Shown here: positions 9,004 to 17,385 of the stretch, piece after piece
How the letters are laid out: every line of letters begins with the position of its first letter
How positions within the stretch are numbered: the stretch's first letter is position 1
Assembly (NCBI GenBank): GCA_012838685.1
Contig: DUOU01000301.1
Coordinates: forward strand, 1-30,263
DNA length: 30,263 nucleotides
Source: Bacteroidota bacterium
GTDB lineage: Bacteria > Bacteroidota > Bacteroidia > Bacteroidales > VadinHA17
Direction: 5' to 3'
Program-made: the position numbers and the translations under genes
Notes under the pieces: generated by a model
What the model was told of the DNA's origin: nothing
The model's input: the letters and a program-made list of their open reading frames with translations, nothing else
The model's database searches: none

Positions 9004-9011
9004 TAATTTTG
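9004..9011 (+). promoter_or_regulatory. Bacteroidota -7 box for purA
   Basis: TAATTTTG matches TAnnTTTG exactly and lies 38 bases before the purA ATG, giving a leader of about 30 bases. A T-rich stretch ending at 8981 lies at roughly -33 distance (22 bases) but is not a clear TTTG. Confidence 0.5.
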
Positions 9012-9049
9012 TAAATTGCGTACCATAAAAACACAATACTTAATATATC

Positions 9050-10309
9050 ATGAACAGTGACATTCTGTTGGGCCTGCAGTGGGGCGACGAGGGAAAAGGA
9101 AAAATTGTTGACGTAATAACCCCAAAATATGATGTGGTCGCCCGTTTCCAAGGTGGACCAAACGCCGGCCATTCTCTTGAGTTCAACGACAAAAAATATG
9201 TGCTCCATCTTATACCTTCAGGGATATTCCATCCCAACAAACTGAATGTTATTGGAAACGGAGTGGTGATTGATCCCGCGGTCTTTAAGAAAGAGATTGA
9301 AGGACTTGGCCTGCCACTTGATGAAGTGATAAAGAAACTTATAATATCATCGAGAGCCAATCTGATTCTTCCGGTACACCGCATCCTTGATGCCGCCAAC
9401 GAAAAGAGCAAGGGAGCCAAAAAAATTGGATCAACATTGAGGGGGATTGGCCCCGCATATACCGATAAAATATCCCGAAACGGATTAAGGGTGGGCGATA
9501 TTCTTTCAACCAACTTCAAAAAGAGATATGATGAACATACAGCGAGACATTTAGCGACAATTGAACGCTACAACTTTGAATTTGATCTTGCCCAATATGA
9601 AGAGGGTTGGTTTGAAGGGGTTGAGATCATGGCAAAGTTCAGAATAGAGAATTCCGAATATCTTTTGAACAATTTACTTGATCAGGGTAAAAAGATTTTA
9701 GCCGAGGGGGCCCAGGGAACCATGCTCGATATTGATTTTGGTTCTTATCCGTTTGTAACCTCTTCAAACACAATAAGCGCGGGAGCTTGTACCGGACTGG
9801 GCATACCTCCAAAGAAAATAGGAGAAGTTTTTGGTATTTTTAAGGCATATTGCACAAGGGTCGGTAACGGACCGTTTCCTACCGAATTGCTTGACAGTAC
9901 CGGAGAAGATATCAGAAAAGCCGGATTCGAATTCGGGGCTACAACCGGACGTCCGCGACGTTGTGGATGGCTTGACCTGCCCAAACTGAAATATGCGATC
10001 ACCATAAACGGGGTCACACAACTTTTCATGACAAAAAGTGATGTTCTCTCGGGATTTGGCACCATAAAGGCTTGTACTTCCTACATTGTTGATGGCAAGG
10101 AAACCACTGAGTTGCCATTCACGTTTGACAACGCTGAACCTGTTTATAAAGAATTTGCCGGATGGTCAGGAGATATAACCAAGATAAAAAAATTCGACAA
10201 CCTGCCCGAAAACCTAAAAGATTACATTGACTACATCGAAAAGTACACAGGGGTTCCCATCACCATAGTATCTGTGGGACCTGACCGCGAAGAGACCATA
10301 ATCAGGTAG
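9050..10309 (+). CDS. purA: Adenylosuccinate synthetase PurA
   Basis: This enzyme joins IMP and aspartate with GTP to give adenylosuccinate, the first committed step from IMP to AMP. The 419 residues start MNSDILLGLQ and carry the P-loop GDEGKGK at 12-18 with catalytic Asp13, and His41 in GPNAGHS. GSTLRGIGPAYTDK (IMP loop), AEGAQGTMLDIDFGSYPFVT and GATTGRPRRCGWLD are intact. Length is normal for the family. It is a single-gene unit with its own -7 box, and it converges on the SPOR lipoprotein gene. GTP use and AMP supply connect it biologically to the neighbouring RelA/SpoT enzyme, since ppGpp is a known inhibitor of PurA in other bacteria; whether that holds here is inference. Confidence 0.96.
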   Translation: MNSDILLGLQWGDEGKGKIVDVITPKYDVVARFQGGPNAGHSLEFNDKKYVLHLIPSGIFHPNKLNVIGNGVVIDPAVFKKEIEGLGLPLDEVIKKLIISSRANLILPVHRILDAANEKSKGAKKIGSTLRGIGPAYTDKISRNGLRVGDILSTNFKKRYDEHTARHLATIERYNFEFDLAQYEEGWFEGVEIMAKFRIENSEYLLNNLLDQGKKILAEGAQGTMLDIDFGSYPFVTSSNTISAGACTGLGIPPKKIGEVFGIFKAYCTRVGNGPFPTELLDSTGEDIRKAGFEFGATTGRPRRCGWLDLPKLKYAITINGVTQLFMTKSDVLSGFGTIKACTSYIVDGKETTELPFTFDNAEPVYKEFAGWSGDITKIKKFDNLPENLKDYIDYIEKYTGVPITIVSVGPDREETIIR

Positions 10310-10327
10310 GTATTATCTCTATCCAAA

Positions 10328-10354
10328 GCAGGACATGACACTGTCCGAGCCTGC
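10328..10354. terminator. Hairpin in the purA / SPOR convergent gap
   Basis: GGACA-TGACAC-TGTCC (10331-10346) is a perfect five-base-pair stem, and an alternative outer pairing GCAGG/CCTGC spans 10328-10354. The location between two converging genes suits a terminator, but no T-run follows directly on either strand; the nearest on + is TTTTTT at about 10386. Confidence 0.25.
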
Positions 10355-10394
10355 CGAAAACAGACCCTATCGGTTGAATTGCGAATTTTTTGTA

Positions 10395-10856
10395 CTAGTT
10401 ACTAATATAGAGCCATGCGTCAAAGGAGACCGTATCCTGGAATTGTTTCAGTCTGCTGACCGCCTGGTTGAAATTTTGGAATCTTTCGGCGGCAACAAGA
10501 TTGAAGGATGTTCCGGTCATGCCGATAATCTTGGGATCATAACCCATATCACGAAACTCAGCGGCATAATTTGTCGCGTACTCGGGAGTGATGAAACTAC
10601 CTACAATAATATTGTATCTAAAGCTTCTTTCATGTGCCAGTCGCTCTTCCACAAGCCGGATCGAATCCTGACGGGCCTGCTCCATGGCCAACAGTCTTTC
10701 TTGTACCGATTTTATTGAATCAGCCACCCTGATACTGTCGATACGCCTCTGTTCAATAGCCAAAGCCTCTTTCTTGCTCACCCTGTTAAAATATTTACAC
10801 GATGGCACAATGAACAACAAAAGAGTCAAAATTGATGGGATAACTATTTTCTTCAT
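10395..10856 (-). CDS. SPOR-domain lipoprotein
   Basis: A 153-residue secreted lipoprotein. The signal peptide ends in the lipobox VPSC with Cys20 as lipid anchor. Residues about 27-80 are a charged helical stretch with repeated DSIR/DSIK segments, probably a coiled spacer. The C-terminal about 75 residues, starting RYNIIVGSF and including ATNYAAEFRDMGYDPKII, form a SPOR domain, which in known cases binds denuded glycan strands of peptidoglycan, often at division sites. I chose the ATG at 10856 because it begins the signal peptide (MKKIVIPSIL); the 17 codons before it are upstream leader. A consensus -7 box lies 31-38 bases upstream. It is the only minus-strand gene of its unit. Its exact role is not known; outer-membrane or inner-membrane retention cannot be decided from sequence alone. 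Confidence 0.88.
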   Translation of the reverse strand: MKKIVIPSILTLLLFIVPSCKYFNRVSKKEALAIEQRRIDSIRVADSIKSVQERLLAMEQARQDSIRLVEERLAHERSFRYNIIVGSFITPEYATNYAAEFRDMGYDPKIIGMTGTSFNLVAAERFQNFNQAVSRLKQFQDTVSFDAWLYISN

Positions 10857-10886
10857 ATCGGTATGATTTTTACAAGTTTCCAATAG

Positions 10887-10894
10887 CAAATATA
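10887..10894 (-). promoter_or_regulatory. Bacteroidota -7 box for the SPOR lipoprotein gene
   Basis: On the minus strand the sequence reads TATATTTG, an exact TAnnTTTG. Transcription would start near 10880, about 24 bases before the ATG. TTG triplets upstream occur at 10 and 24 bases, not at the ideal spacing. Confidence 0.5.
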
Positions 10895-11119
10895 CAACAC
10901 TTTTCAATAAATCTCTATCAACCGCAAAATTGTTCTCCCTTTCCTGTTGGGAAGAGCATAATCAACATATTCATTTTAATTGGTTTGCCAATAATTATTT
11001 TACTTGTGTTTATTTCATAAGAATTTGTAAATTAGTGGCCGCTCCGCTCCCAGTTACTGACATATTATGTATGAAAGTGTTGGAGCAACTGTAACGCCCG
11101 TTGATCTACCAATGTTTTT

Positions 11120-11151
11120 GGCAATTACAGGAAAAATTTGTTGTAATTACC
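11120..11151 (+). repeat. Imperfect inverted repeat upstream of acyl-CoA synthetase
   Basis: GGCAATTAC (11120-11128) and GTAATTACC (11143-11151) are inverted copies with one mismatch, separated by 14 bases containing AAAATTTG. The pair lies 41 bases before the ATG at 11192 and could be an operator or a hairpin in the leader. Confidence 0.35.
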
Positions 11152-11191
11152 ATACTTATGAAAACAGAAAAAAAATAAATTTTTTATTCCT

Positions 11192-13105
11192 ATGAAATCA
11201 ATTATCCAGTTTTTTGAAGAAAGTGTCGACAAGTTCGGCAGTAATGTCTATTTATGGGAAAAACCTATGGACAAATATGAGGGAACCACGTATGAGGAGA
11301 CAAAGATACAGGCTTTGGAGTTCGCGGCGGGGTTAATAAGTCTGGGAATAAAAAAAGGTGACAGGCTCAGTCTTATATCTGAAGGACGCAACAGTTGGGT
11401 AATAGGGGAACTTGGCATTCTATACGCGGGAGCTATGAACGTACCATTGTCAACCAAGCTCAACGCGGCAGAGGTTAAGTTCAGGCTTAACCATTCAGAT
11501 TCAAGAATGGTCTTGACGTCAAACATTCAGTTTGAAAAAATCAAGCAGGTTATAGATGACTGTCCATTAATTGAAAAAATCATCCATCTCGACACACGCG
11601 AGGATTACGACAAAAATGAGATCCATTTTAATGAGGTTCGAAAACTTGGACGGGACTGGATGCCCAATGCCGAGAATAAAAAAGCGTTCGAGGAACTCAA
11701 AAACTCTATAAAGCCTGAGGATTTCGCGACTATTCTCTACACTTCCGGAACAACGGCCGATCCCAAGGGGATAATCCTAACCCACAGTAATTACATCACC
11801 AACGTTTATCAATCCTATAGTCTGATAGATATTCCCCCATTTTATAAGACACTGCTGATTTTACCCTGGGACCACTCATTTGCCCACACATGCGGTATAT
11901 ACGCCTTTATGGGAAAGGGGGCATCAATTGCTTCGGTAAAAACCGGCAAGTCTCCATTGGAGAGCCTTCGCAACCTTCCTACGTGCATAAAAGAGATAAA
12001 ACCAAACTTATTGATGAGTGTACCCGCCATCGCCAAGAATTTCCGTAAAAACATTGAGAAGTCGATTCGCAACAAGGGTAAGTTCATGGAGATACTTTTC
12101 AACCATGCCCTGAAGGTCGCTTATGCCTACAACAAGGAGGGTTACAACAAGGGGCAAGGTTTTCAACTTTTGCGCAAGCCAATGTTAAAGCTATATGATA
12201 AGCTTATTTTCAGCAAGGTAAGGGAGGCTTTTGGAGGAGAGCTCGACTATTTTATAGGTGGAGGGGCTTTGCTTGATATCGAGTTGCAACGCTTCTTTTA
12301 TGCTATTGGTGTTCCAATGTACCAAGGGTACGGTCTGAGCGAAGCGTCTCCGGTAATTTCATCCAATTCAGCTACAAAGCATAGGCTTGGATCATCCGGA
12401 GCACTCGTTAACAATATGAAGCTGAAGATATGTGACGATGATGGCAATGAATTGCCTGTTGGCGAAAAGGGTGAGATTGTCATCAAAGGTGGAAACGTAA
12501 TGTACGGCTACTGGAAAAATGAAGCCGCCACGCTCGATGCGATAAGAGATGGGTGGCTGTACACCGGAGATATGGGTTACATGTCTCCCGATGGTTTTTT
12601 ATATGTCCTCGGTCGCTTTAAAAGTCTCCTGATAGCCGATGATGGGGAAAAATTCAGTCCAGAAGGGATAGAAGAAGCCTTCTGTAACCAGTCAAAATAC
12701 ATCGATCAGTGTATGCTTTACAACAACCAGAAACCATATACAGTCGCCTTGATAGTGCCCAACCAGCACAACCTGAAAATATACCTCGACGAAAAAGAGA
12801 TGACAGCCGACTCGGAAGAGGGAAAGCATATGATACTCCGATTAATTGAAAACGAGGTTTTTGAGTACAGAACCAATGGCAAATACGGCAAAATGTTTCC
12901 ACAGAGGTGGTTGCCCGTGGCTTTGGGAATTCTTGAAGAGGGCTTTTCCGAGGATAACGGAATGATGAACTCATCGTTGAAGATGGTAAGAGGGAAGATA
13001 CTCGACAAATACAGTGATTTTATTGACTTCCTTTACTCCGTTGAAGCCAAGGAAATTACAAACGATAGAAATATGCAGGAGGTTGAAAAGATGAAGCTCA
13101 GATAG
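11192..13105 (+). CDS. Long-chain acyl-CoA synthetase (AMP-binding, FadD15-like)
   Basis: An ANL-superfamily ligase of 637 residues that activates long-chain fatty acids through an acyl-AMP intermediate to acyl-CoA. The ATP/AMP signature ILYTSGTTADPKGIILTH lies near residues 182-199. YQGYGLSEASPV (motif with the adenine-binding region), GWLYTGDMGYM and the hinge GRFKSLLIADDGEKFSP follow in order. The C-terminal lysine-bearing region SLKMVRGKI is present. No signal peptide is seen; the enzyme is cytosolic or membrane-associated. The dipeptidase gene follows 12 bases after the stop, so the two form a likely pair. The precise chain-length preference cannot be read from the sequence. Confidence 0.92.
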   Translation: MKSIIQFFEESVDKFGSNVYLWEKPMDKYEGTTYEETKIQALEFAAGLISLGIKKGDRLSLISEGRNSWVIGELGILYAGAMNVPLSTKLNAAEVKFRLNHSDSRMVLTSNIQFEKIKQVIDDCPLIEKIIHLDTREDYDKNEIHFNEVRKLGRDWMPNAENKKAFEELKNSIKPEDFATILYTSGTTADPKGIILTHSNYITNVYQSYSLIDIPPFYKTLLILPWDHSFAHTCGIYAFMGKGASIASVKTGKSPLESLRNLPTCIKEIKPNLLMSVPAIAKNFRKNIEKSIRNKGKFMEILFNHALKVAYAYNKEGYNKGQGFQLLRKPMLKLYDKLIFSKVREAFGGELDYFIGGGALLDIELQRFFYAIGVPMYQGYGLSEASPVISSNSATKHRLGSSGALVNNMKLKICDDDGNELPVGEKGEIVIKGGNVMYGYWKNEAATLDAIRDGWLYTGDMGYMSPDGFLYVLGRFKSLLIADDGEKFSPEGIEEAFCNQSKYIDQCMLYNNQKPYTVALIVPNQHNLKIYLDEKEMTADSEEGKHMILRLIENEVFEYRTNGKYGKMFPQRWLPVALGILEEGFSEDNGMMNSSLKMVRGKILDKYSDFIDFLYSVEAKEITNDRNMQEVEKMKLR

Positions 13106-13117
13106 TAGAATTTTATT

Positions 13118-14572
13118 ATGAAGAAACTTAGCCATCTGGAGCCGAAGGAGTTATGGGGTTATTTCGAAGAGATTTGCGCCATACCCAGAATATCAAAGCA
13201 CGAAGAACAGATCATTGATTACCTGAAACGTTTCGCCCAGGAACATAGTCTAAAATACAAACAGGATTCAACGGGCAACCTTCTGATAACAAAACCCTCA
13301 TATAAAGGGTTTGAAAAAAGAGAGACCATTGTTCTCCAGAGTCACGTTGACATGGTTGGGGCCAAATTGCCGGGAAGTCGGCACGACTGGCACAAAGATC
13401 CCATTAAACCCCTTGTCAAAGGAGAATGGGTCGTGGCCAAAGAGACCACTCTGGGAGGAGACAATGGTATCGGTGTTGCCGCGCAGTTGGCGATATTGGC
13501 CGACAAGAATTTGGAATGTGGCACAATTGAGGCACTGTTTACCGTTGATGAAGAGACAGGTATGACCGGTGCCATTGGTTTGGAACCCTCTTTTATAAAA
13601 GGAAGGAGATTATTGAACCTGGATTCAGAAGATGAGGGGACAATTTTTATCGGGTGCGCCGGCGGAATAGATACAATGGCGCGAATGGAATATTCCATGG
13701 TAAAACCGGGAGAAGATACAATAGCGCTAAAAATAAAAATCAATGGTCTGCATGGGGGCCACTCAGGCGACGAGATAGACAAAGGATATGGAAACGCCAT
13801 AAAGATCCTTAATGAAATATTGTTTTTATTGTCCGAAAAAGTTGGAATAGCTTTAAACTTTTTTGAGGGCGGAAACCTTCGAAACGCCATACCCAGGGAG
13901 GCAACAGCAAAAATTGTTATAAAAAGTGACGAGGAAAGCCAAACCAGAGAATTGATCCGGGAGTTTTTTGGAACAATAAAGGAGAGGTATGCTCAAAGCG
14001 AAAAAACCTTCAATATCTCCATCGACAAAACAGGCAGGCCCGAAAATGTTATGGACAACAGATCTATGATTGATCTGCTCGCATCCATCAACGAATGTCC
14101 AAATGGTGTTATAAACTGGTCAGAAGAGATGCCGGGTCTTGTGGAGACATCAACAAATCTGGCCATAATAAAAACCAACATCGAGGAAAACCAGATAACA
14201 ATAGCCACATCACAAAGAAGTTCAATCGAATCAAGCAAGAAATCCCTTACCTCCACAATAAGCGATTGTTTTTCCAAAGTCGGGATGAAGGTCTCCCATT
14301 CCGACGGTTATCCCGGATGGAAGCCCAACATGAAGTCATTTCTTCTGGAAGCGACGAGGAGATCATATATAAAATTATTCGGCAGGGAGCCGAAAGTGAC
14401 CGCGATCCACGCCGGACTGGAGTGTGGTCTGTTTTATGAAAAATTTGAAGGGATCGATATGGTCTCAATAGGTCCAACCATAAAAGGAGCGCATACCACG
14501 GAAGAGAGAATAGAGATAAAAACAGTGGCTATGTTTTGGGATCTACTACTGGACATTGTAAAAAATCTGTAA
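13118..14572 (+). CDS. pepD: Aminoacyl-histidine dipeptidase (peptidase family M20)
   Basis: A cytosolic di-zinc dipeptidase of 484 residues acting on Xaa-His and other dipeptides (PepD/carnosinase type). Metal and catalytic motifs are intact: SHVDM with His76 and Asp78, GGDNGIG with Asp115, VDEETGMTGA with Glu145-Glu146, and NLDSEDEG with Asp169; HAGLECG and GAHTTEERI supply the C-terminal ligands. The insertion lid domain occupies roughly residues 200-390 (GLHGGHSGDEI at its start). Length is typical of the family. It lies 12 bases downstream of the acyl-CoA synthetase; the two functions are unrelated, so the pairing may only reflect shared transcription. Confidence 0.93.
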   Translation: MKKLSHLEPKELWGYFEEICAIPRISKHEEQIIDYLKRFAQEHSLKYKQDSTGNLLITKPSYKGFEKRETIVLQSHVDMVGAKLPGSRHDWHKDPIKPLVKGEWVVAKETTLGGDNGIGVAAQLAILADKNLECGTIEALFTVDEETGMTGAIGLEPSFIKGRRLLNLDSEDEGTIFIGCAGGIDTMARMEYSMVKPGEDTIALKIKINGLHGGHSGDEIDKGYGNAIKILNEILFLLSEKVGIALNFFEGGNLRNAIPREATAKIVIKSDEESQTRELIREFFGTIKERYAQSEKTFNISIDKTGRPENVMDNRSMIDLLASINECPNGVINWSEEMPGLVETSTNLAIIKTNIEENQITIATSQRSSIESSKKSLTSTISDCFSKVGMKVSHSDGYPGWKPNMKSFLLEATRRSYIKLFGREPKVTAIHAGLECGLFYEKFEGIDMVSIGPTIKGAHTTEERIEIKTVAMFWDLLLDIVKNL

Positions 14573-14604
14573 CATATTTTCATAATATCGGGCAATTTTT
14601 ATCT

Positions 14605-14684
14605 CTACCAGCTGTTTTCTATTTTATGGTGCCATCTGTTTTTTTGCGCTATAATTTTTATATTGCGCTACCTGTTTTTATACT
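14605..14684 (+). repeat. Degenerate T-rich repeats before the DUF3078 gene
   Basis: CTGTTTT occurs at 14612, 14636 and 14672. Related units begin GTGCCATCTG (14629), GCGCTATAAT (14646) and GCGCTACCTG (14665), each running into a T-rich tail, so the spacing is 17 and 19 bases. No TAnnTTTG box is seen in this 124-base gap; the repeats occupy where a promoter or operator would be expected. Confidence 0.35.
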
Positions 14685-14696
14685 TTATTTTTTATC

Positions 14697-16514
14697 ATGA
14701 AAAGGATCGGGACATTCATCTTTATATCTTATGTGTTACTGTCGGTATGTGGCTTGGCTTATGCTCAGGAAATTATTTTGGAGCCTGTACCACAAGATTA
14801 CCCTGTTATTGACACATTGGGATCGGAAGTGGAAATCCCTGTCACAAACATCATGATTGAAGCGGCGCCTGTACATAGCACTGTTAAATTTTTTACGCTA
14901 GAAAGTATAGACTCATTACAAAAAGAGGGGGCGATATTTTATACCCCCCAAGAGAAGCCATCCATTTTTTTATCAGCGGAACAGGCCCTGGAATATCTGC
15001 GAAACATAATCTCTCCTATATACTGGAGAGAAGAGAACGACCCTCTGAGGGAAAACATCGGAAGATTGGTTTACCATATTACCCAGCCTCATATTGATAC
15101 AACCATAAACTATTTGACTACATACCAATACGATTCCCTGGATATTCCCTGGGAAAAATATTACAGATGGGACACTTTGACATTTGTTGTTCCTGATGTT
15201 CTGACAACAGATTCAACAGACATATTAATGCCTGTATCTTCAATCAAAGACACAACCATATTGGTTGTCGCGGATACCTTGAACAGTATTACACCCGCCG
15301 ATGAACATCCTTTAAGACTTTCAACCGCTCCATATCAAATCGACTCCCTTTATACCGCTATCAATGCTCTGCTGAAAGAAGCGATAGACAGAGATTCAAC
15401 AAACGTCAATATAACAGGTTTCGGTACCGGTGATATCGCCGTTTGGCTCAACTCCAAAAGCGGTATGGCGACCCGATACTGGCTTAAAAGCGATGCCGGC
15501 GATTCTGTAACTATTTGGATAAGTTCCCCTGAAAGGAATACCATCAATCTGATACTGGAGCATGGAGTAAACATAATTCGCCCCATATTGCGGAGCGGTT
15601 ATTCCGAGGCTTCCATTGAAAGGGAAAAAATTGACAATACCGCATTGTTGGAGATAAACAACATTGAATACAAGAACCGATATTGGAAAACCCATGCCGA
15701 TGCCTCATTCGCCCTAAACCAAACGGGAATGTCAAATTGGATCAAAGGGGGAGAAAACACCATCGCCGTGACCACTGAATTGGTAGGATATGCCGACTAT
15801 GACAACAAAACCAAAAAAATCACTTCCAATAATTTCGCCAGAATCAAATATGGCTTGATCACCTCACAGGAGTATGGTGTCAGAAAAAATATAGACCTTC
15901 TCGAAACAAGTTCAAAAGTCAACACCAAAGCTTTCGGAAAATTTGATTTTTCAGGTTACATGTTAATTAAAACAACTATTGCCAAAGGTTATAAATATCC
16001 AAACGACTCAGTAGCGGTATCCAAGTTCATGAACCCGGGAACAATTACCGTTGGTGTCGGACTCGACTACAAGCCGAACAAAAAGTTATCAGTCAACTTC
16101 TCCCCTTTCTCTTATAAAGGCACTTTTGTTACGGATACCGTTAACATTGACCAGACGCTTTACGGGCTCGATAAGTCCAAAAAATCAAAACATGAACCAG
16201 GTATGGGCTTGCTTGTAAACCATACCTGGGATATGACCAAGAAAATAAAAATTATAAACAAACTACAACTGTTCACCAACTATATAGATAAACCCCAAAA
16301 TGTTGATGTCGACTGGGAAATGACATTTACAGCCAAATTGAACTGGTTCACCGACTTCAAGCTCAACACCCACCTGATCTTTGACGACAACACAAAAACA
16401 TTGGAATACGACAAAAAGGACAACCCTGTGTTATGGCCTGACGGGACCCAAAAGAGAAACGCGAGGATCCAATTCAAGGAGATTATAGGCTTCTCCTTTA
16501 TTTTTACCTTCTGA
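14697..16514 (+). CDS. DUF3078-family outer-membrane protein
   Basis: A 605-residue exported protein. The signal peptide ends AYA|Q at residue 23. Residues about 25-330 are a poorly conserved periplasmic-type region with several Asp/Thr/Ile-rich stretches. From about 335 the DUF3078 pattern begins: YWKTHADASFALNQTGMSNW followed by IKGGENTIAVTTEL, then alternating strands (DFSGYMLIKTT, TITVGVGLDYKPNKKLSVNF) ending IIGFSFIFTF. The terminal aromatic residue and amphipathic strands are what a beta-barrel outer-membrane protein shows. DUF3078 is common in Bacteroidota and has no settled function. The long N-terminal region is larger than in minimal family members. Its 3' end lies seven bases from the convergent UbiA gene. 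Confidence 0.82.
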   Translation: MKRIGTFIFISYVLLSVCGLAYAQEIILEPVPQDYPVIDTLGSEVEIPVTNIMIEAAPVHSTVKFFTLESIDSLQKEGAIFYTPQEKPSIFLSAEQALEYLRNIISPIYWREENDPLRENIGRLVYHITQPHIDTTINYLTTYQYDSLDIPWEKYYRWDTLTFVVPDVLTTDSTDILMPVSSIKDTTILVVADTLNSITPADEHPLRLSTAPYQIDSLYTAINALLKEAIDRDSTNVNITGFGTGDIAVWLNSKSGMATRYWLKSDAGDSVTIWISSPERNTINLILEHGVNIIRPILRSGYSEASIEREKIDNTALLEINNIEYKNRYWKTHADASFALNQTGMSNWIKGGENTIAVTTELVGYADYDNKTKKITSNNFARIKYGLITSQEYGVRKNIDLLETSSKVNTKAFGKFDFSGYMLIKTTIAKGYKYPNDSVAVSKFMNPGTITVGVGLDYKPNKKLSVNFSPFSYKGTFVTDTVNIDQTLYGLDKSKKSKHEPGMGLLVNHTWDMTKKIKIINKLQLFTNYIDKPQNVDVDWEMTFTAKLNWFTDFKLNTHLIFDDNTKTLEYDKKDNPVLWPDGTQKRNARIQFKEIIGFSFIFTF

Positions 16515-16521
16515 CAGATAT

Positions 16522-17385
16522 CTATACAAATAGCCCAACAATTACAAAGATGGAGAACAAAAGGCTTGCTATGCCGTTTACCGTTCCGAAAGCGACATTC
16601 ACCCTGCTCAGATCATTGGGTTTGACTATTATATGCTGATATACAAGAAGAGATATAAAAATCACTGCCCCAATAATATAAAACGGACCCGAATCGCCAA
16701 TTATTCCCGCCAAAACAACAAGCAGAGCAGTAATAGTATGTACCAGGATGCTTACCAATATAGAGTTCTTTATCCCTATACTTGACGGTATTGAGCGAAG
16801 ATTGTTCCTCTGATCGAACTCTTTGTCTTGCAGGGAGTAAATTATATCAAAGCCCCCTACCCAGGTAAGTACAATAAATGAATATATCAGGGGTAAAACA
16901 TGGAACACCCCTGTAACAGCTATATAGGCCCCTATTGGAGCAAGGCTCAGACCCAAACCAACCACAAAATGACATAACGCGGTAAACCTTTTTGATAGGC
17001 TATAGCCCAAAATAACAATCAAAGCCACGGGAGAGAGCAATAATGTAAGTCGATTTATAAAAGCCGTTGTAACAACGAAAAGAGCGGCATTAACTATAAC
17101 AAAAAGTGAAGCTGACCGTTTGCTTATCACCCCGGAAGGAATCTCCCTGCCCTTCGTCCTCGGATTCAGTGAGTCATATTTCGAGTCGACTATCCTGTTG
17201 AAGCCCATCGCCGCATTTCTGGCGAATACCATGCAAAGCACAACCAATATCAACAGTCTGAAACTAAAAGTCGAATCCGCTACTCCCATAAAAAAACCTA
17301 TCAAGGCGAAAGGCATGGCAAAAACAGTATGGCCAAACCTCACGAATGACAGGTAGTTTTTTACCCTTTCAAGAAATTTGCCCAT
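16522..17385 (-). CDS. UbiA-family polyprenyltransferase (possibly MqnP)
   Basis: A 287-residue integral membrane prenyltransferase. From the chosen start (MGKFLERVKN) the first Asp-rich motif is NRIVDSKYD at 63-71, followed by SLNPRTKGREIPSG; the second, LQDKEFDQRN, lies near 190. Eight or nine hydrophobic segments surround them. The pattern RNAAMGFNR...NPRTKGREIP resembles the 4-hydroxybenzoate-prenyltransferase-like group that includes MqnP of the futalosine menaquinone pathway more than MenA; this is from memory of the subfamily and needs a tree. The start at 17385 overlaps the macro-domain gene by 17 bases; a longer reading frame with 19 extra codons exists but would overlap by 74 and adds no expected residues. 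It is the last gene of the pheT unit. Confidence 0.85.
   Translation of the reverse strand: MGKFLERVKNYLSFVRFGHTVFAMPFALIGFFMGVADSTFSFRLLILVVLCMVFARNAAMGFNRIVDSKYDSLNPRTKGREIPSGVISKRSASLFVIVNAALFVVTTAFINRLTLLLSPVALIVILGYSLSKRFTALCHFVVGLGLSLAPIGAYIAVTGVFHVLPLIYSFIVLTWVGGFDIIYSLQDKEFDQRNNLRSIPSSIGIKNSILVSILVHTITALLVVLAGIIGDSGPFYIIGAVIFISLLVYQHIIVKPNDLSRVNVAFGTVNGIASLLFSIFVIVGLFV

Larger units (their letters stand above)
10857..11191. other. Divergent 335-base spacer, no gene
   Basis: This spacer separates the SPOR lipoprotein gene from the acyl-CoA synthetase gene. It holds the -7 box at 10887-10894 for the leftward gene. On the right side I found no exact TAnnTTTG. There is an imperfect inverted repeat at 11120-11151, and a structured-looking stretch at about 11046-11098 in which GCTCC can pair with GGAGC and GTTAC with GTAAC. 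No ORF or RNA gene is convincing. Confidence 0.6.

Noticed and set aside
10335..10718. 127-residue + strand ORF after purA
   Set aside because: It is antisense to the SPOR lipoprotein gene, which has a signal peptide, lipobox, domain and promoter.
13342..13890. 182-residue minus-strand ORF inside pepD
   Set aside because: Antisense shadow of an intact metallopeptidase gene; Pro/Ser-rich with no known features.
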